From positions 652,501 through 716,500 of the forward strand of contig CANJKZ010001028.1 of assembly GCA_947471745.1 (NCBI GenBank): a stretch of 64,000 nt of DNA, written 5' to 3'. The position numbers and the translations under genes are program-made. This DNA is from Closterium sp. Naga37s-1 (taxonomy: Eukaryota > Streptophyta > Zygnematophyceae > Desmidiales > Closteriaceae). Below the pieces are notes generated by a model. It was not told where the DNA came from. It made no database searches and worked only from the letters and a program-made list of their open reading frames with translations. Below, in pieces: positions 1 to 9,152 of the stretch; the first letter of the stretch is position 1; each line of letters opens with the position of its first letter.

Positions 1-346
1 GTAATACAGTCACTCCTAGTACCAACCTGATGGGCAAGTAACGCACCTACACTTAGTACCAACCACATGGGTAAGTAACAGACTTACTCTTATTACAAGC
101 CATGTGGGTAAGTAACGTACTTACTGTTAGTTCCAACCAAACGGATAAGTAAAGGCCATACTCTTAGTACCGACCATATGGGTAGGTAATGCACTTACTA
201 TTAATACAAACCACACGGGTAAATATCGCACTCAATCTTAGTACCAACCTCATGGGTAAGTAACGCACTAACTATTAGTACCAACCACACGAGTAAGTAA
301 CGCACTTACTCCTAGTACCAGCCATACGGGTACGTAACGCACTTAC
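1..346. repeat. 37-bp minisatellite, block 1
   Basis: Tandem copies of a 37-bp unit, in which AGTACCAACC, then a CACACGGGTAAG-like stretch, then TAACGCACTTACTCTT recur every 37 bases. Copies differ from one another by several bases. The block starts at the window edge, so the array continues to the left. Each unit has a small imperfect inverted repeat, GTAAGT-AACGC-ACTTAC. No gene is carried. Confidence 0.95.
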
Positions 347-349
347 AGC

Positions 350-640
350 AGTCAGGTGCTCCACCAATGCTGGGTTGTCCTGAAACTCAGTAACCACCTG
401 AGAAACACGGCAAAGGACTGCCACACCGATTTTCAGACCAATCCGAGCCAGGTAAATGAGTCAGCATAAAAAATGGTGAACTCGGGTGTTAACAAAAAAA
501 AGAGTAACACACACTGCCGGGATGTCTTAAGTCCTGAAACTAAAAATGTTGCCATGCCTTGTAAACTGCTTCAAAAATTCCGAAACTTTAAGGGTGTGAA
601 GAAAAATGTTGAAGCACCTCCCCGCAAAATGTTGAACGAA
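350..640. repeat. A-type LTR-derived segment, first copy
   Basis: This stretch matches 1081-1350 in the same orientation, with shared landmarks GGGTTGTCCTGAAACTC, CACACCGATTTTCAGACCAAT and GGGTGTGAAGAA. The second copy runs directly into the LTR end of copia A1, so I read both as LTR-derived. No intact element boundary is visible here. The family assignment is an inference from the repeat relationship. Confidence 0.5.
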
Positions 641-935
641 AACGTAAGCTCGGCTGAAAACGTGTAGTTTCATTGATGCAAGGAAGAGGTGAGTACAACA
701 TTGCCTAGGGGACACATAAGGGATTGGGACCATCCTGGGAACTCAGAAAAGGTTGAGTCCTAGAGAAAGATGGGAAACATTCTAGCTAGGTTAGAAGAGC
801 CAACCACACTTGGATGTTCAGAGCTGTACTCAAGGCTACTAATAGTGAGTCAAGCCAACCATGAGTCAGCTTGTCTTCCCACTTGCACCCTCTTGCAAGC
901 TGCTTCCAGGAAGACCACACTTCTCAAAAGGAGGG
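641..935. repeat. Duplicated segment holding the empty site of element H
   Basis: This segment matches 4413-4655 followed by 7344-7407 on the same strand (landmarks AAGCTCGGCTGAAAA, GTGAGTACAACATTGCC, GAGTCAGCTTGTCTT). The other copy is split by element H exactly at GTCAGCTT/GTCTT, so positions around 868-880 here are the unoccupied paralogue of that insertion site. It looks LTR-like (GTGAGTACA near a probable leader), but its family is not proven. Positions 936-1067 hold nothing I recognise. Confidence 0.7.
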
Positions 936-1067
936 TGGTAGAGTCCCACTTGACCACCTGTACTTCTTGTCTCATTCTCTGTCCCTGCACCATTGGCATG
1001 ACAACAATGAAAGGGTGGCAAGGGAAATGCTGCCAACAGTGCACCATGACTACGGAACAGTAACTTT

Positions 1068-1427
1068 CGGCAGCTCTCACGTGCTGCTCCAATGCAGGGT
1101 TGTCCTGAAACTCGGTGACGACCTGAACAACACGGCAAAAGACTGCCACACCGATTTTCAGACCAATCAGAGCTTCGTAGATGAGTCAGCTGCCGAAATG
1201 GTGAACTCGGGTGTTACCAAAAAAGAGTAACACACACTTCCGGGATGCCATAAGTCTTGAAACTAAAAATATTTCAATGCCTTGTAAACTGCTTCAAACA
1301 TTCTGACACTTTGAGGGTGTGAAGAACAAATGTAGAAGCATCTCCCCACAAAATTCCAGAAGCTGAGCAGGCTTCTAGGCTGAATGGGAGTGCGATGACC
1401 GTGCCACTATAGTGCTTTGGCACAACA
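1068..1427 (-). repeat. LTR (3' side) of copia A1
   Basis: The segment ends at the terminus GGCACAACA (read on the minus strand as TGTTGTGCC). It is followed at once by a polypurine tract on the minus strand (plus strand AACTCCCCCTCG). The same terminus recurs at 7902 and 12020. The outer boundary near 1068 is not defined; the homologous copy at 350-640 supports LTR origin. Confidence 0.65.
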
Positions 1428-1485
1428 AACTCCCCCTCGTCGTGTTGGTCATTCATCCATTAGCTGCTCCCTGAAGCTGCCTCCC

Positions 1486-2000
1486 TTAGTTAAAGGACAT
1501 GCCACACAAGGTGGCACAGCTCCAATGCTGATGCTCTGCAAGCCGCTTAGTCAAGAAATCCGCAGGTTGCTTGGTACTGTTGCTGTAGTGCAAGGAGATG
1601 GTGCCCTTCTTCACCTCCTTCCTCACCCAATGCCACTTCATATGCATGTGCTTGTCCAGCCCATGGAGCACAGCATTACGCCCCATTGCAATTGCTCCTT
1701 AGCTGTCACAAAATACAGGTGTAGGACCCTCTTTCTCCAGCCCCAACTCCTCAAGCAACCTCCTCATCCAAACCACCTCCTTCACTCCATGAAACAACGC
1801 CATGTACTCGCTCTCCGTTGATGAGTGAGCTATCTCTCCTTGCTTCTTAGACTTCCAGCTGACTGGACTCCCTCCAACATAGCATATATAGCCACCATGG
1901 GATGTAGCATCACTGATGTCACGTGCTCATGTAGCATCGGTGAAACACGAGAGGTACAAGTGCCCACGCCTTGCAGGTGCACCAGTCTTTGTGCTCACCT
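1486..2000 (-). pseudogene. Copia A1 RNase H domain
   Basis: Minus-strand RNase H of the Ty1/copia type, which degrades the RNA strand of the RNA/cDNA hybrid. The C-terminal block NAVLHGLDKHMHMKWHW and KQPADFLTKRLAE is recognisable and closes pol just before the polypurine tract and LTR. It is interrupted, as expected for a fossil. The matching region in A2 lies at 12078-12600. Confidence 0.8.
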
Positions 2001-2249
2001 CCTCCACTCCCTTTTGCTTCAGCTGCCCATGCACTGACTATTGCAGCCCCGCCCTTGAGGTTGCCATGCAGTACCTCACCAGCCTCTCTGCTGCATCCAG
2101 GTGCTCTTGAAGGGGCCTAGACACCACACGAGCGAGCTGTGAAACTGAAAACGCAATGTCGGGGCGAGTGTTGACCGAAGCGTACATCAAGCTCCCCACC
2201 ATTGACTGGAACCGACGCTGCAACTCATACTCCAACACCTCACCCTCCT

Positions 2250-3100
2250 CTTCATCAAGGTGCAGCTGAAACCCTGAGGGTAGAGGAGTCTTCACACTCC
2301 TCCCTTCCTCCAGCCCATACTTCTCCCCCATGGCTGCAAGAAACTTGTGCTGGTGAAGCCTCAACCGCTCCACGTGAAGACCAAGGTAATACCCAACTGG
2401 TCCAAGGGCCTTGCATTGAAAGGTCTCCTTCAGCTTCCCTTGCACCTCCTTGATCCTCTCCAGGGATGGAGAAAAGAGGAGGATGTCATCGACGTAGACA
2501 AGGAGAAATACCTTCTCCTCCTCCCCCTTGGTCATGAAGAGACTCTCGTCGCACCCGCTAACTTTGAAGCCAAGAGCCTCCAACGCCTCCACCAGCCTTG
2601 CATACCAGCACCTTGGACCTTGTTTGAGGCCATAGATGGCCTTGTTGAGCCTGCAAACACGTCCAATCCCATCATCATACCCCTCTGGCTGCTTCATGCA
2701 GATCTCCTCATCTACCACGCCATAGAGGAATGCCGTCTTCACATCCATTTGCTCCACCTTCCAGCCACAAATGGCAGCGGCTGCTAGCAACAACCGGAGT
2801 GTAGGAGCCTTGGCAACAGGAGCAAACACCTTTTGAAAGTCAATCTCCTCCCTCTGCTGAAAGCCTTTGATCACAAGCCTTGTCTTGCGCCTCTCCAACC
2901 TCCCCTCCGCATCGGTCTTTACACGTAACACCCACGTGCAGTCCAATGCCTTCCTTCCTGGGGGAAGATTGGTAAGGGTCCATGTTTCATTCTCCATGTG
3001 GCTCTGGAACTCATCCTCCCTTGAAGCCAGCCACGCCTCTCGATCATCTCCAGCGAGAGATTCCTCCATTGACGCCGGCTCATGAGGTAAGTTGACGCCA
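2250..3100 (-). pseudogene. Copia A1 reverse transcriptase domain
   Basis: RVT_2-type reverse transcriptase, which would copy the element RNA into cDNA in cytoplasmic virus-like particles. The family signature is clear: WVLRVKTDAEGRLERRKTRL, VKTAFLYG (palm), IYGLKQGPRCWYARL and LVYVDDILLFSP (catalytic YVDD near 2470-2500). The order and spacing are those of copia pol. Upstream it has the ESLAGDDREAWL leader typical of copia RT. It belongs to the broken element A1. Confidence 0.9.
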
Positions 3101-3372
3101 AAACAACAAATCTGCTCCATCTCCCCCTCGGCTCCCTTCTCCTCCTCCTGGACCAGCAATGCCTTGGGACCTCCAAGCCTTTCATAATTGAGGAAATCCC
3201 TTGGGTGGGCAGATCTCTTGGGCCTCTCCTTGGCTGCTCCTTCCTTGGCTCCACCACGGACAACATCACGCTTCCCTTGGGTTGTGCGCCTTGGTGGAAG
3301 CTTAGGGGATGGTGTAGGCTGCTGCACCTCCTCCTCGGTATCACCTCTCTCAGCTACAGGGGCCTCCCCTTG

Positions 3373-4275
3373 TTGGGGGGGAGGAGATCTGCCACCCCCC
3401 TGGTGCGGATGCAGCGGTGGGGGAGGGTATGGGGGTGGCGGGTGTGGCCAACCCGCCAGCCCTGTGCGCCCCGTGCGCCCTGCTGCCCTGCTGCCCTGTG
3501 CGCCCCACGCGCCCTGCAGCCCTGTGCGCCCCGCGCGCCCTGCTGCCCTGCTGCCCTGTGCGCCCCGTGCGCCCTGCTGCCCTCTGCACGCGCCATGCAC
3601 AGCACCCCCCCCCCCCCCCCCCCCCCTTCTCCTCCATCCCCTGCTGCAGGTGCAGCAGTGGGGGCGGGTATGGGGGTGGCGGGTGTGTGACGTCCCCTGC
3701 TTCTCCTCCTACTCCGTTTCCCACTGCTGCAGCTGCCGCTGAGGGGGGTGTGTGTGTGTGAGTCGACGGAGTGTTGCTAGGGGGTGGAGATTGAGTGAAC
3801 CTAGGGGTGCAGCAGGGGGTGTGTGAATGGGGGGTGCGGTAGTAGAGGGAGGTTGGGTGGAGGTAGCCGTCGTGTTGCTAGCAGTGCCAGTAGTCCGGAG
3901 GTGCGCTTCCGGTAGCCCAGTGATGCCGCTGCGCTAGTCGCCCATGGGTCCGTTGCTCCTGCCGCTCGTCTTAGCCGCGGAGCCAGTTACTCCTGTAGTC
4001 TGGAGGTGCGCCTCCGGTAGCCACAGTGCGCGCCGCTCCTGTTGCCCGTGTGTCTGCAGCTTCCACCGTTGCCTCCTCTCTCCTCTCCTATTAGTCCAGC
4101 CTCCTCCTCCTCACTTGCCCTCTGTGATAGCCTCTAGCTTTACTTATTTATTGTGAACTTTAAACTGTTACTTCTTGTACTTGTGCTCAGAATGTGTGGT
4201 GACATTGTGATCCACCCTGAGCTTGCTTTGCTTTGCTTGTTGTGCTGATCATACCCCACTTTGACTATGGGGGTG
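3373..4275 (+). mobile_element. GC-rich non-autonomous element remnant, 3' part
   Basis: No protein is recognisable. Positions 3373-3760 are G/C-rich simple sequence with a long C run near 3607-3626. Part of it is the inverted counterpart of 5400-5470 inside element H (CTCCATCCCCTGCTGCAGG). Positions 4165-4275 match the 3' leader-out region of the C family (GTGGTGAC..TTGTGATC, then CTATGGGGGTG as polypurine tract). I infer a plus-strand derivative related to the C family that lost its 5' part. Confidence 0.6.
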
Positions 4276-4410
4276 TGTCAGAATATTATGTTTCTCTAGT
4301 CTGCAGTGGGGTACTCTGTAGTGAGTACAACCCTGTTAGGGTTTGCTATATGTATCCCAATGCTTTCTAGTGCAATCATCCTTTCTCATTCTTTCGTCAA
4401 TCCTTCTCAG
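4276..4410 (+). repeat. C-type LTR, plus orientation
   Basis: The LTR starts TGTCAGAATATT directly after the polypurine tract CTATGGGGGTG, the same junction as C1 read on the minus strand at 28971. It has C-LTR landmarks such as GTGGGGTA, GAGTACAACCC and GTTAGGGTTTG and runs to about TCCTTCTCAG. Its right end is not a clean terminus. Confidence 0.75.
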
Positions 4411-4655
4411 ATAAGCTCGGCTGAAAAAACGTGTAGTTTCATTGATGCAATGAAGAGGTGAGTACAACATTGCCTAGGGGAATCTCGAGGGGTTGGGACC
4501 ATCCTGGGAACTCAGGGAAGATTGAGTCCTAGAGAAGAAAGGCTAGAGAAGGATGGGAAACGTCCTAGCTAGGTCAGCAAAGCCAACCACACTTGGATGT
4601 TCAGAGCTGTACTCAAGGCTACTAATAGTGAGTCAAGCCAACCATGAGTCAGCTT
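4411..4655. repeat. Duplicated segment left of element H
   Basis: Same-strand copy of 645-872. It ends in the 5-bp target duplication AGCTT (4651-4655) next to element H. The remainder of the duplicate resumes after H at 7349-7407. Confidence 0.85.
4651..4655. repeat. Target site duplication of element H (left)
   Basis: AGCTT directly precedes the left LTR and is repeated at 7344-7348 after the right LTR. The related unoccupied copy near 865-880 carries the site once (GTCAGCTTGTCTT). Confidence 0.93.
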
Positions 4656-4861
4656 TGTTAGAATAGTAGCTTAGTAGGAAATAGGAGCCATGCTAGGGTA
4701 GGCTAGACATGAGTGTCGAGAGAAAAGTCGAGAAGGAGAATGATTTCACTATAGAAAGTGGAGTACAAATAGGGTAGGAAAGGTGAGTACACCACCAAGC
4801 AGGAAGTTAGGATAGCTACACTAAGGCTAGAACTACATGCAGTTATAATATAATTCTGACA
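4656..4861 (-). repeat. Element H 3' LTR
   Basis: 206 bp from TGTTAGAATAG to ATTCTGACA on the plus strand. It pairs with 7138-7343. Because primer site and polypurine tract place the element on the minus strand, this copy is the 3' LTR. Confidence 0.95.
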
Positions 4862-4872
4862 TCCCCCCTTAA
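4862..4872 (-). promoter_or_regulatory. Element H polypurine tract
   Basis: Plus strand TCCCCCCTTAA, which is TTAAGGGGGGA on the minus strand, directly upstream of the 3' LTR. Such tracts prime plus-strand cDNA synthesis in LTR elements. Confidence 0.85.
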
Positions 4873-5239
4873 CTGCATGCAGGAAGAGCCAAGTGCTAGA
4901 CACAACCTGCAGGGGTACCTCAAGCAGAACAAAGCAGCAGCACGCCAGAGCAGTGACAACCAGGGCAATAGTGGCAGATACAGTTGCAGCAACCCCGCAG
5001 CCAAGGTAGAAGCAGCAGAAACAGGAGCGTGCGGCGGCAAGGGCGGCGGCACAGCAGTAGTAGGTGCATGTGGCGGCAGGCCGCCTGGAGAGCAGGAGCG
5101 TGCGGCACAAGCGGTGGCGGCACGGCTGGGCTCAACGGCAGCACCTGCCGCGCAACAGCAACGGAAAGTCAAGACAAGCAAAGTTGCGACAGGGGCTGCA
5201 GCTGGAGGTACCACGGGAGCAGAGGGTGGCGGTTGCAGA

Positions 5240-6130
5240 TGAAGGGAGGGGGGGGGGGGGGGGCTGCTTCGTCTGCCACACTCTGTCGTCCCCCTGAACC
5301 GCTCTCATCCCCCCTACACCTCGCTCCCCCCCCTCCCTTCACACAGCAACATGTGCAGCAGTGGGAGAGAGAGGAGGAGAGGCGGCAACAGGTCACCTCC
5401 AGCCCGCCACCCCCATACCCTCCCCCCACTGCTGCACCTGCAGCAGGGGATGGAGGAGAAGGGGGGGGGAGCGGGGGGGGCTGGTGCTGCAGATCCCCTC
5501 CCCCCCACTGTTGCACCCGCAGCAGGGGGAGGGAGGAGAAGGGGGGGGGCGGGGGGGGGGGCCGGTGCTGCAGATCCCCTCCCCCCACTGCCGCATCCGC
5601 AGCAGGGGGATGGAGGAGAAGGGGGAGGGGGGGGGGGGCTGGGGGGGGGGGGCTGGTACTGCAGATCCCCTCCTGCCACCCCCTTAACCTCCAAGCTCCC
5701 CCCCCCCCCTCCCAACACAAGGTGCGGCAGGGAGAAAGAGAGGAGAAAGGGGTGGCGGGGGGGGGGGGGGGCTGATGCTGCAAATCCCCTCCCTCCCACT
5801 GCTGGTCCACTATCCGTCACCCCCCAGGGATGAAGGAGAAGGGGGGGGGGCGGGGGGGGGCTGGTGCTGCAGCTGCAGATCCCCTCCCCCCCACTGCCGC
5901 TCCACAATCCTTCACCCCCCAGGGATGGAGGAGAAAGGGGGGGCGGGGGAGGCTGGTGCTGCTGATCCCCTCCTGCCTCCCCCTGAAATTCCAAGCTCCC
6001 CCCCCTCTCCCAACACAAGGTGCGGCAGGGAGAGAGAGAGGAGGAGGCGTGGTGGCAGCTGCTGCTGCTGAGGCACATCCGCCACCCCCTCACACCCTCT
6101 CCCCCCCGTCCCCATGGAGGGGGGGGAGGG
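5240..6130. repeat. G/C-run tandem repeats inside element H
   Basis: About six to eight degenerate units of roughly 80-115 bp. Each has GCAGATCCCCTCC, then CACTGC..GCA, then CAGGGATGGAGGAGAAGGGGGG, ending in long G runs (for example 5248-5262). C-rich and G-rich halves alternate, so units can fold back or form G-quadruplexes. Apparent open frames rich in Pro or Gly are by-products of the repeat. Confidence 0.8.
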
Positions 6131-6424
6131 GGGCGGGGGCGGAGCTGCGCGTGCGACTGCAGGGCACGTGGGCAGGAAGCTGTCACCCCTCTTGCCACCC
6201 CCTTACCCTCCATGATGCGATGGGGCACCGGGGCCACAGCTAGGGGCGACAGGTCGCTAGGGGCCGAGGCTGGAGGCGACGGGGCCGCGGTTAGGGGCGG
6301 CAGGTCTCGAGGGGCCATAGCTAGGGGCGACGGGGCGACGGGCCTAGGGTCGCAAGGGGCCGCAGTTGGGGGGCGACGGGGCCTGAGGACCGCGGCTAGG
6401 AGCGACGGGGCACCGGGGCCGAGG

Positions 6425-6990
6425 CGACGGGGCCTAGGGGCGAGGCCGGGCGCGGGCTAGGTACAGGGCCGGGCGCGGGCTGGGTACGGGGCCGGGCGCT
6501 GGGCTAGGGACGAGGCCGGGCGACGGGCTAGGTATGGGCCAGTCGCGGGCTAGGTACGGGCCGGGCGCGGGCTAGGTACGGGCCGGGCGCTGGGCAAGAT
6601 ACGGGCCGGGCGCGGGCTAGGTACAGGGCCAGGAGCGGGCGAGAGACGTGGCCGGGCGCGGGCTAGGTACGGGCCGGTCGCGGGCTAGGTATGGGCCGGT
6701 CGCAGGCTAGGTACGGGCCGGGCGCGGGCTAGGTACGGGGCCAGGCGCGGGGCTAAGTACGGGCCGGGCGCGGGCAAGAGACGGGGCCGGGCGCTGGGCG
6801 AGGGACGGGGCCAGGCGCAGGCTTGGTACAAGCTGGGCGCTGGCTAGGTACGGGGCCGGGCGCGGGCGAGAGACGGGGCCGGGCGCTGGCTAGGTACGGG
6901 CCGGTCGTGGGCTAGGTACGGGCCGGTCGCGGGCTAGGTACGGGCCGGGCGCGGGCTAGGTATGGGCCGGGCGCTAGGCTAGGGACGAGG
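6425..6990. repeat. 22-bp tandem repeat inside element H
   Basis: About 25 copies of a 22-bp unit of the type GGCTAGGTACGGGCCGGGCG plus CG, with single-base variants such as GGTCGCGGG and GGGCGCTGG. Looser GGGGCGACGGGGCC-type repeats flank it on both sides (6240-6425 and 6990-7080). No coding function is visible. Confidence 0.85.
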
Positions 6991-7125
6991 CCGGGCGACG
7001 GGGCCAAGGGGCCGAGGCGACGGGGCCAAGGGGCCGAGCCTAGGGGCTAGGGGCGACGGGCCGGGGCCTAGGCTAGCAGGGCAGTAGGTGGTGGGCCCAT
7101 GAACATTAGGTCCTAGGAAATTGTT

Positions 7126-7137
7126 GCTCTGATACCA
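7126..7137 (-). promoter_or_regulatory. Element H primer-binding site
   Basis: GCTCTGATACCA on the plus strand is TGGTATCAGAGC on the minus strand, abutting the 5' LTR with no spacer. It is complementary to the 3' end of plant initiator-Met tRNA and sets the element's orientation. Confidence 0.95.
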
Positions 7138-7343
7138 TGTTAGAATAGTAGTTTAGTAGGAAATAGGAGCCATGTTAGGGTAGGCTAGACATGAGTGTTG
7201 AGAGAAAAGTCGAGAAGGAGAATGACTTCACTACAGAAAGTGGAGTACAAATATGGTAGGAAAGGTGAGTACACCACCAAGCAGGAAGTTAGGATAACTA
7301 CACTAAGGCGAGAACTACATGCAGTAATAATATAATTCTGACA
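7138..7343 (-). repeat. Element H 5' LTR
   Basis: 206 bp, same termini and length as 4656-4861, with about nine substitutions between the two. Confidence 0.95.
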
Positions 7344-7407
7344 AGCTTGTCTTTCCACTTGCACCCTCTTGCAAGCTGCTTCCAAGAAGACCACACTTCT
7401 CAAAAGG
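7344..7407. repeat. Target duplication (right) and continuation of the duplicated segment
   Basis: AGCTT at 7344-7348 is the right target duplication of H. Positions 7349-7407 match 877-935 (CCACTTGCACCCTCTTGCA, CACACTTCTCAAAAGGA). The match stops at 7407, where a captured integrase piece begins. Confidence 0.88.
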
Positions 7408-7821
7408 ATGCCCTCCGCACGACAGAAGGCTCGCAGAAGGTCGGAGGAAAACTCTCCGCCTCTGTCGGAGTGCAGACGCAAAACAGGAAAGTCCGAGCCG
7501 AAACGCTCTCTGAGCTGGAGACGAGCAACGCGGATCCAGTCGATCAACACCCCAGTGACCTCACCCTTGCTGCGCAAGGGGAAGACAGTGGTGTAACGCG
7601 AGTAGTCGTCAACCACCAGCAGGAAGTAACGCTCGTGACCCTGTCCACGGACGCGGGCTGGGCCCCACACGTCCATGTGAAGAGTCTGCAGCGGAGCCTC
7701 TGTCGGGGGAAACTCGGAGGAGTGAGGAGCGGCGCGCTGCCGCCCCTCGACGCAGGGAACGCAGGTAGGGGCAGGCCCCGGGGGAAGGGGAGGGAGGGAC
7801 CAGGGGAGACCAGAGACAAGG
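7408..7821 (-). pseudogene. Captured C-family copia integrase fragment
   Basis: On the minus strand this encodes the start of a C-family integrase core: HMDVWGPARV, YFLLVVDDYSRYTTVFPLR and LRLHSDRGGEFSSDL, which carry the first two Asp positions of the DDE site. The upstream block CVEGRQRAAPHSSEFP matches the region before integrase in C1 (32960-33020). No LTR flanks it. It abuts LTR-derived DNA on both sides, so it is a rearranged fragment rather than an element. Confidence 0.85.
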
Positions 7822-7831
7822 ACACGGGAGG

Positions 7832-7902
7832 CAGAAGCTGAGCAGGCTTGTAGGCTGAATGGGAGTGCGATGACCGTGCCACTATAGTGCTTTGGCACAA
7901 CA
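7832..7902 (-). repeat. A-type LTR terminal fragment
   Basis: Matches 1360-1427 and 11963-12020 (AGAAGCTGAGCAGGCTTGTAG, CACTATAGTGCTTTGGCACAACA) and ends at the LTR terminus. No polypurine tract follows. Positions 7903-8140 hold nothing I recognise. Confidence 0.8.
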
Positions 7903-8140
7903 GTGTCCACCACTCCAGCGTCACCTACGGTGTCTACCATAGTGATTATCGCACAACTGCCAGCCTACAAACACGAATCAGGCAAGTGACCACTACGTCG
8001 ACCTGACTGAAGGGGTAAGTCGTGTGCCGTCCACACTCACCGCACCATGCGGAGATAACTCTATCAACAGGAGCTAGACTACGGGCCAGGCACGGGGAAG
8101 GAGGGATCTCTGCGTTCGTTCACTTAGTCGTTCTCTAGCA

Positions 8141-8888
8141 ATAGTACCAACCATATGGGTAAGTAATGCACTTACTATTAGTACCAACCACATGGGCAAA
8201 TAGCGCACCTATTAATACCAACCATCTAGGTAAGTAACGCACTTACCCATAAAACAAACCATTTAGGTAAATAATGCACTTATTCTCAATACCAACCACA
8301 CGGGTAAGTATCGCAATTACTCTTGGTACCAAGCAGACGGGTAAGTAACGCACTTACTCTTAGTACAAACCATACGGATAAGTAACGCACATAGTCTTAG
8401 TACCATCCACAAGTGTAAGTAATGCACCTACTTTTAGTACCAACCACAAGTTCGAGTAACGCACTTACTCTTAGTACCAACCATAAGGATAAGAAACTTA
8501 CTTACCTTGAATACTAACCATACAGGTAAGTAACGCACTTACTCCTAGTACCAACCTCACGGGTAAGTATTAAACTTATTTTAATACCAAACACACAAGT
8601 ACGTAAAGCACTCATTCTTAGTACCAACCACACAGGTAAGTAACACGCGTAAACTTAAAATCAAATCATACGGGTAAGTAACGCACTTACTCTTAGTACC
8701 ACCCATACCGGTAATTAACGAAATTACTCTTAGTACCAACGATATGGATAAATAACGCACATACTCTTCGTACCAACTATATAGGTAAGTAACGCACGTA
8801 CTCTTAGTACCAACTAGACGTGTAAGAAATGCAGTTACTCTTAGTACCAATGACACGGGTAAATAACACACTTATTCTTAATACCAAG
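8141..8888. repeat. 37-bp minisatellite, block 2
   Basis: About 20 units, same orientation and period as block 1. Units are more diverged than in block 4. Confidence 0.95.
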
Positions 8889-9152
8889 TCAAAGTACGTG
8901 GCGGCCACCCCGGCCGGCAAGGAGGGACACCGACTTCATTTCCTACTTGCTGAGTTCTAGCTATTGGACGCTGGGACGCCGACCGTCCTTCGTGTGGACA
9001 GCACGTCGGCCATCACGGTCGCCGAAGGCTTGGGGCTGAAGGGCAACCTCAAGCACACGGAACAGCGATATGCATGGCTGCGGGAGATGGTGAAGCGCGG
9101 AAAGTTCATGCTGAAGTACATCCCGATCACCAAACAGCCGGCCGACTTACTA
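8889..9152 (+). pseudogene. Orphan copia RNase H fragment in minisatellite
   Basis: Encodes a partial Ty1/copia RNase H: LRVDSTSAITVAEGLGLKGN, LKHTEQRYAWLREMV and KYIPITKQPADLL, matching the end of copia pol (DNKSA..KH..I.ik.HWLRE...ADIlTK). Only about 88 codons are present, with no LTR, polypurine tract or other domain. Base composition is GC-rich, sharply unlike the flanking AT-richer minisatellite. It belongs to a copia family different from A to E, perhaps the same as 11110-11915. Confidence 0.8.

Larger units (their letters stand above)
1068..3372 (-). mobile_element. Ty1/copia remnant A1 (3' half)
   Basis: Minus-strand copia fossil carrying the reverse transcriptase and RNase H end of pol plus the 3' LTR. 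Gag, protease, integrase and the 5' LTR are absent. Its sequence closely parallels A2 at 12021-13990. The match stops at GGCCTCCCCTTG (3361-3372), where GC-rich repeat DNA begins. It has a few breaks in pol. It lies between minisatellite blocks 1 and 2, so it is probably a former insertion into the array. Confidence 0.85.
4656..7343 (-). mobile_element. Non-autonomous LTR retroelement H (TRIM/LARD-like)
   Basis: A complete-looking 2.69-kb element with no coding capacity. It has two 206-bp LTRs with TG..CA ends, a 5-bp target duplication, a primer site complementary to initiator-Met tRNA (7126-7137, minus) and a polypurine tract (4862-4872, minus). The LTRs differ at about 9 of 206 positions (4.4%), so it is older than D, E or F here. 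The interior is GC-rich tandem sequence without gag or pol. Its LTR starts TGTCAGAAT on the minus strand and the sequence after its primer site resembles C2 (CTAGGACC), suggesting that it used proteins of C-type copia elements. That last point is inference. Confidence 0.92.

Noticed and set aside
3188-3742. Pro/Cys/Ala-rich open frames over the C runs
   Set aside because: Low-complexity translation of G/C simple repeats, with overlapping frames on both strands and no domain.
4984-6318. Long Pro- or Gly-rich open frames inside element H
   Set aside because: By-products of the G/C tandem repeats. No conserved motif, and both strands are equally open.
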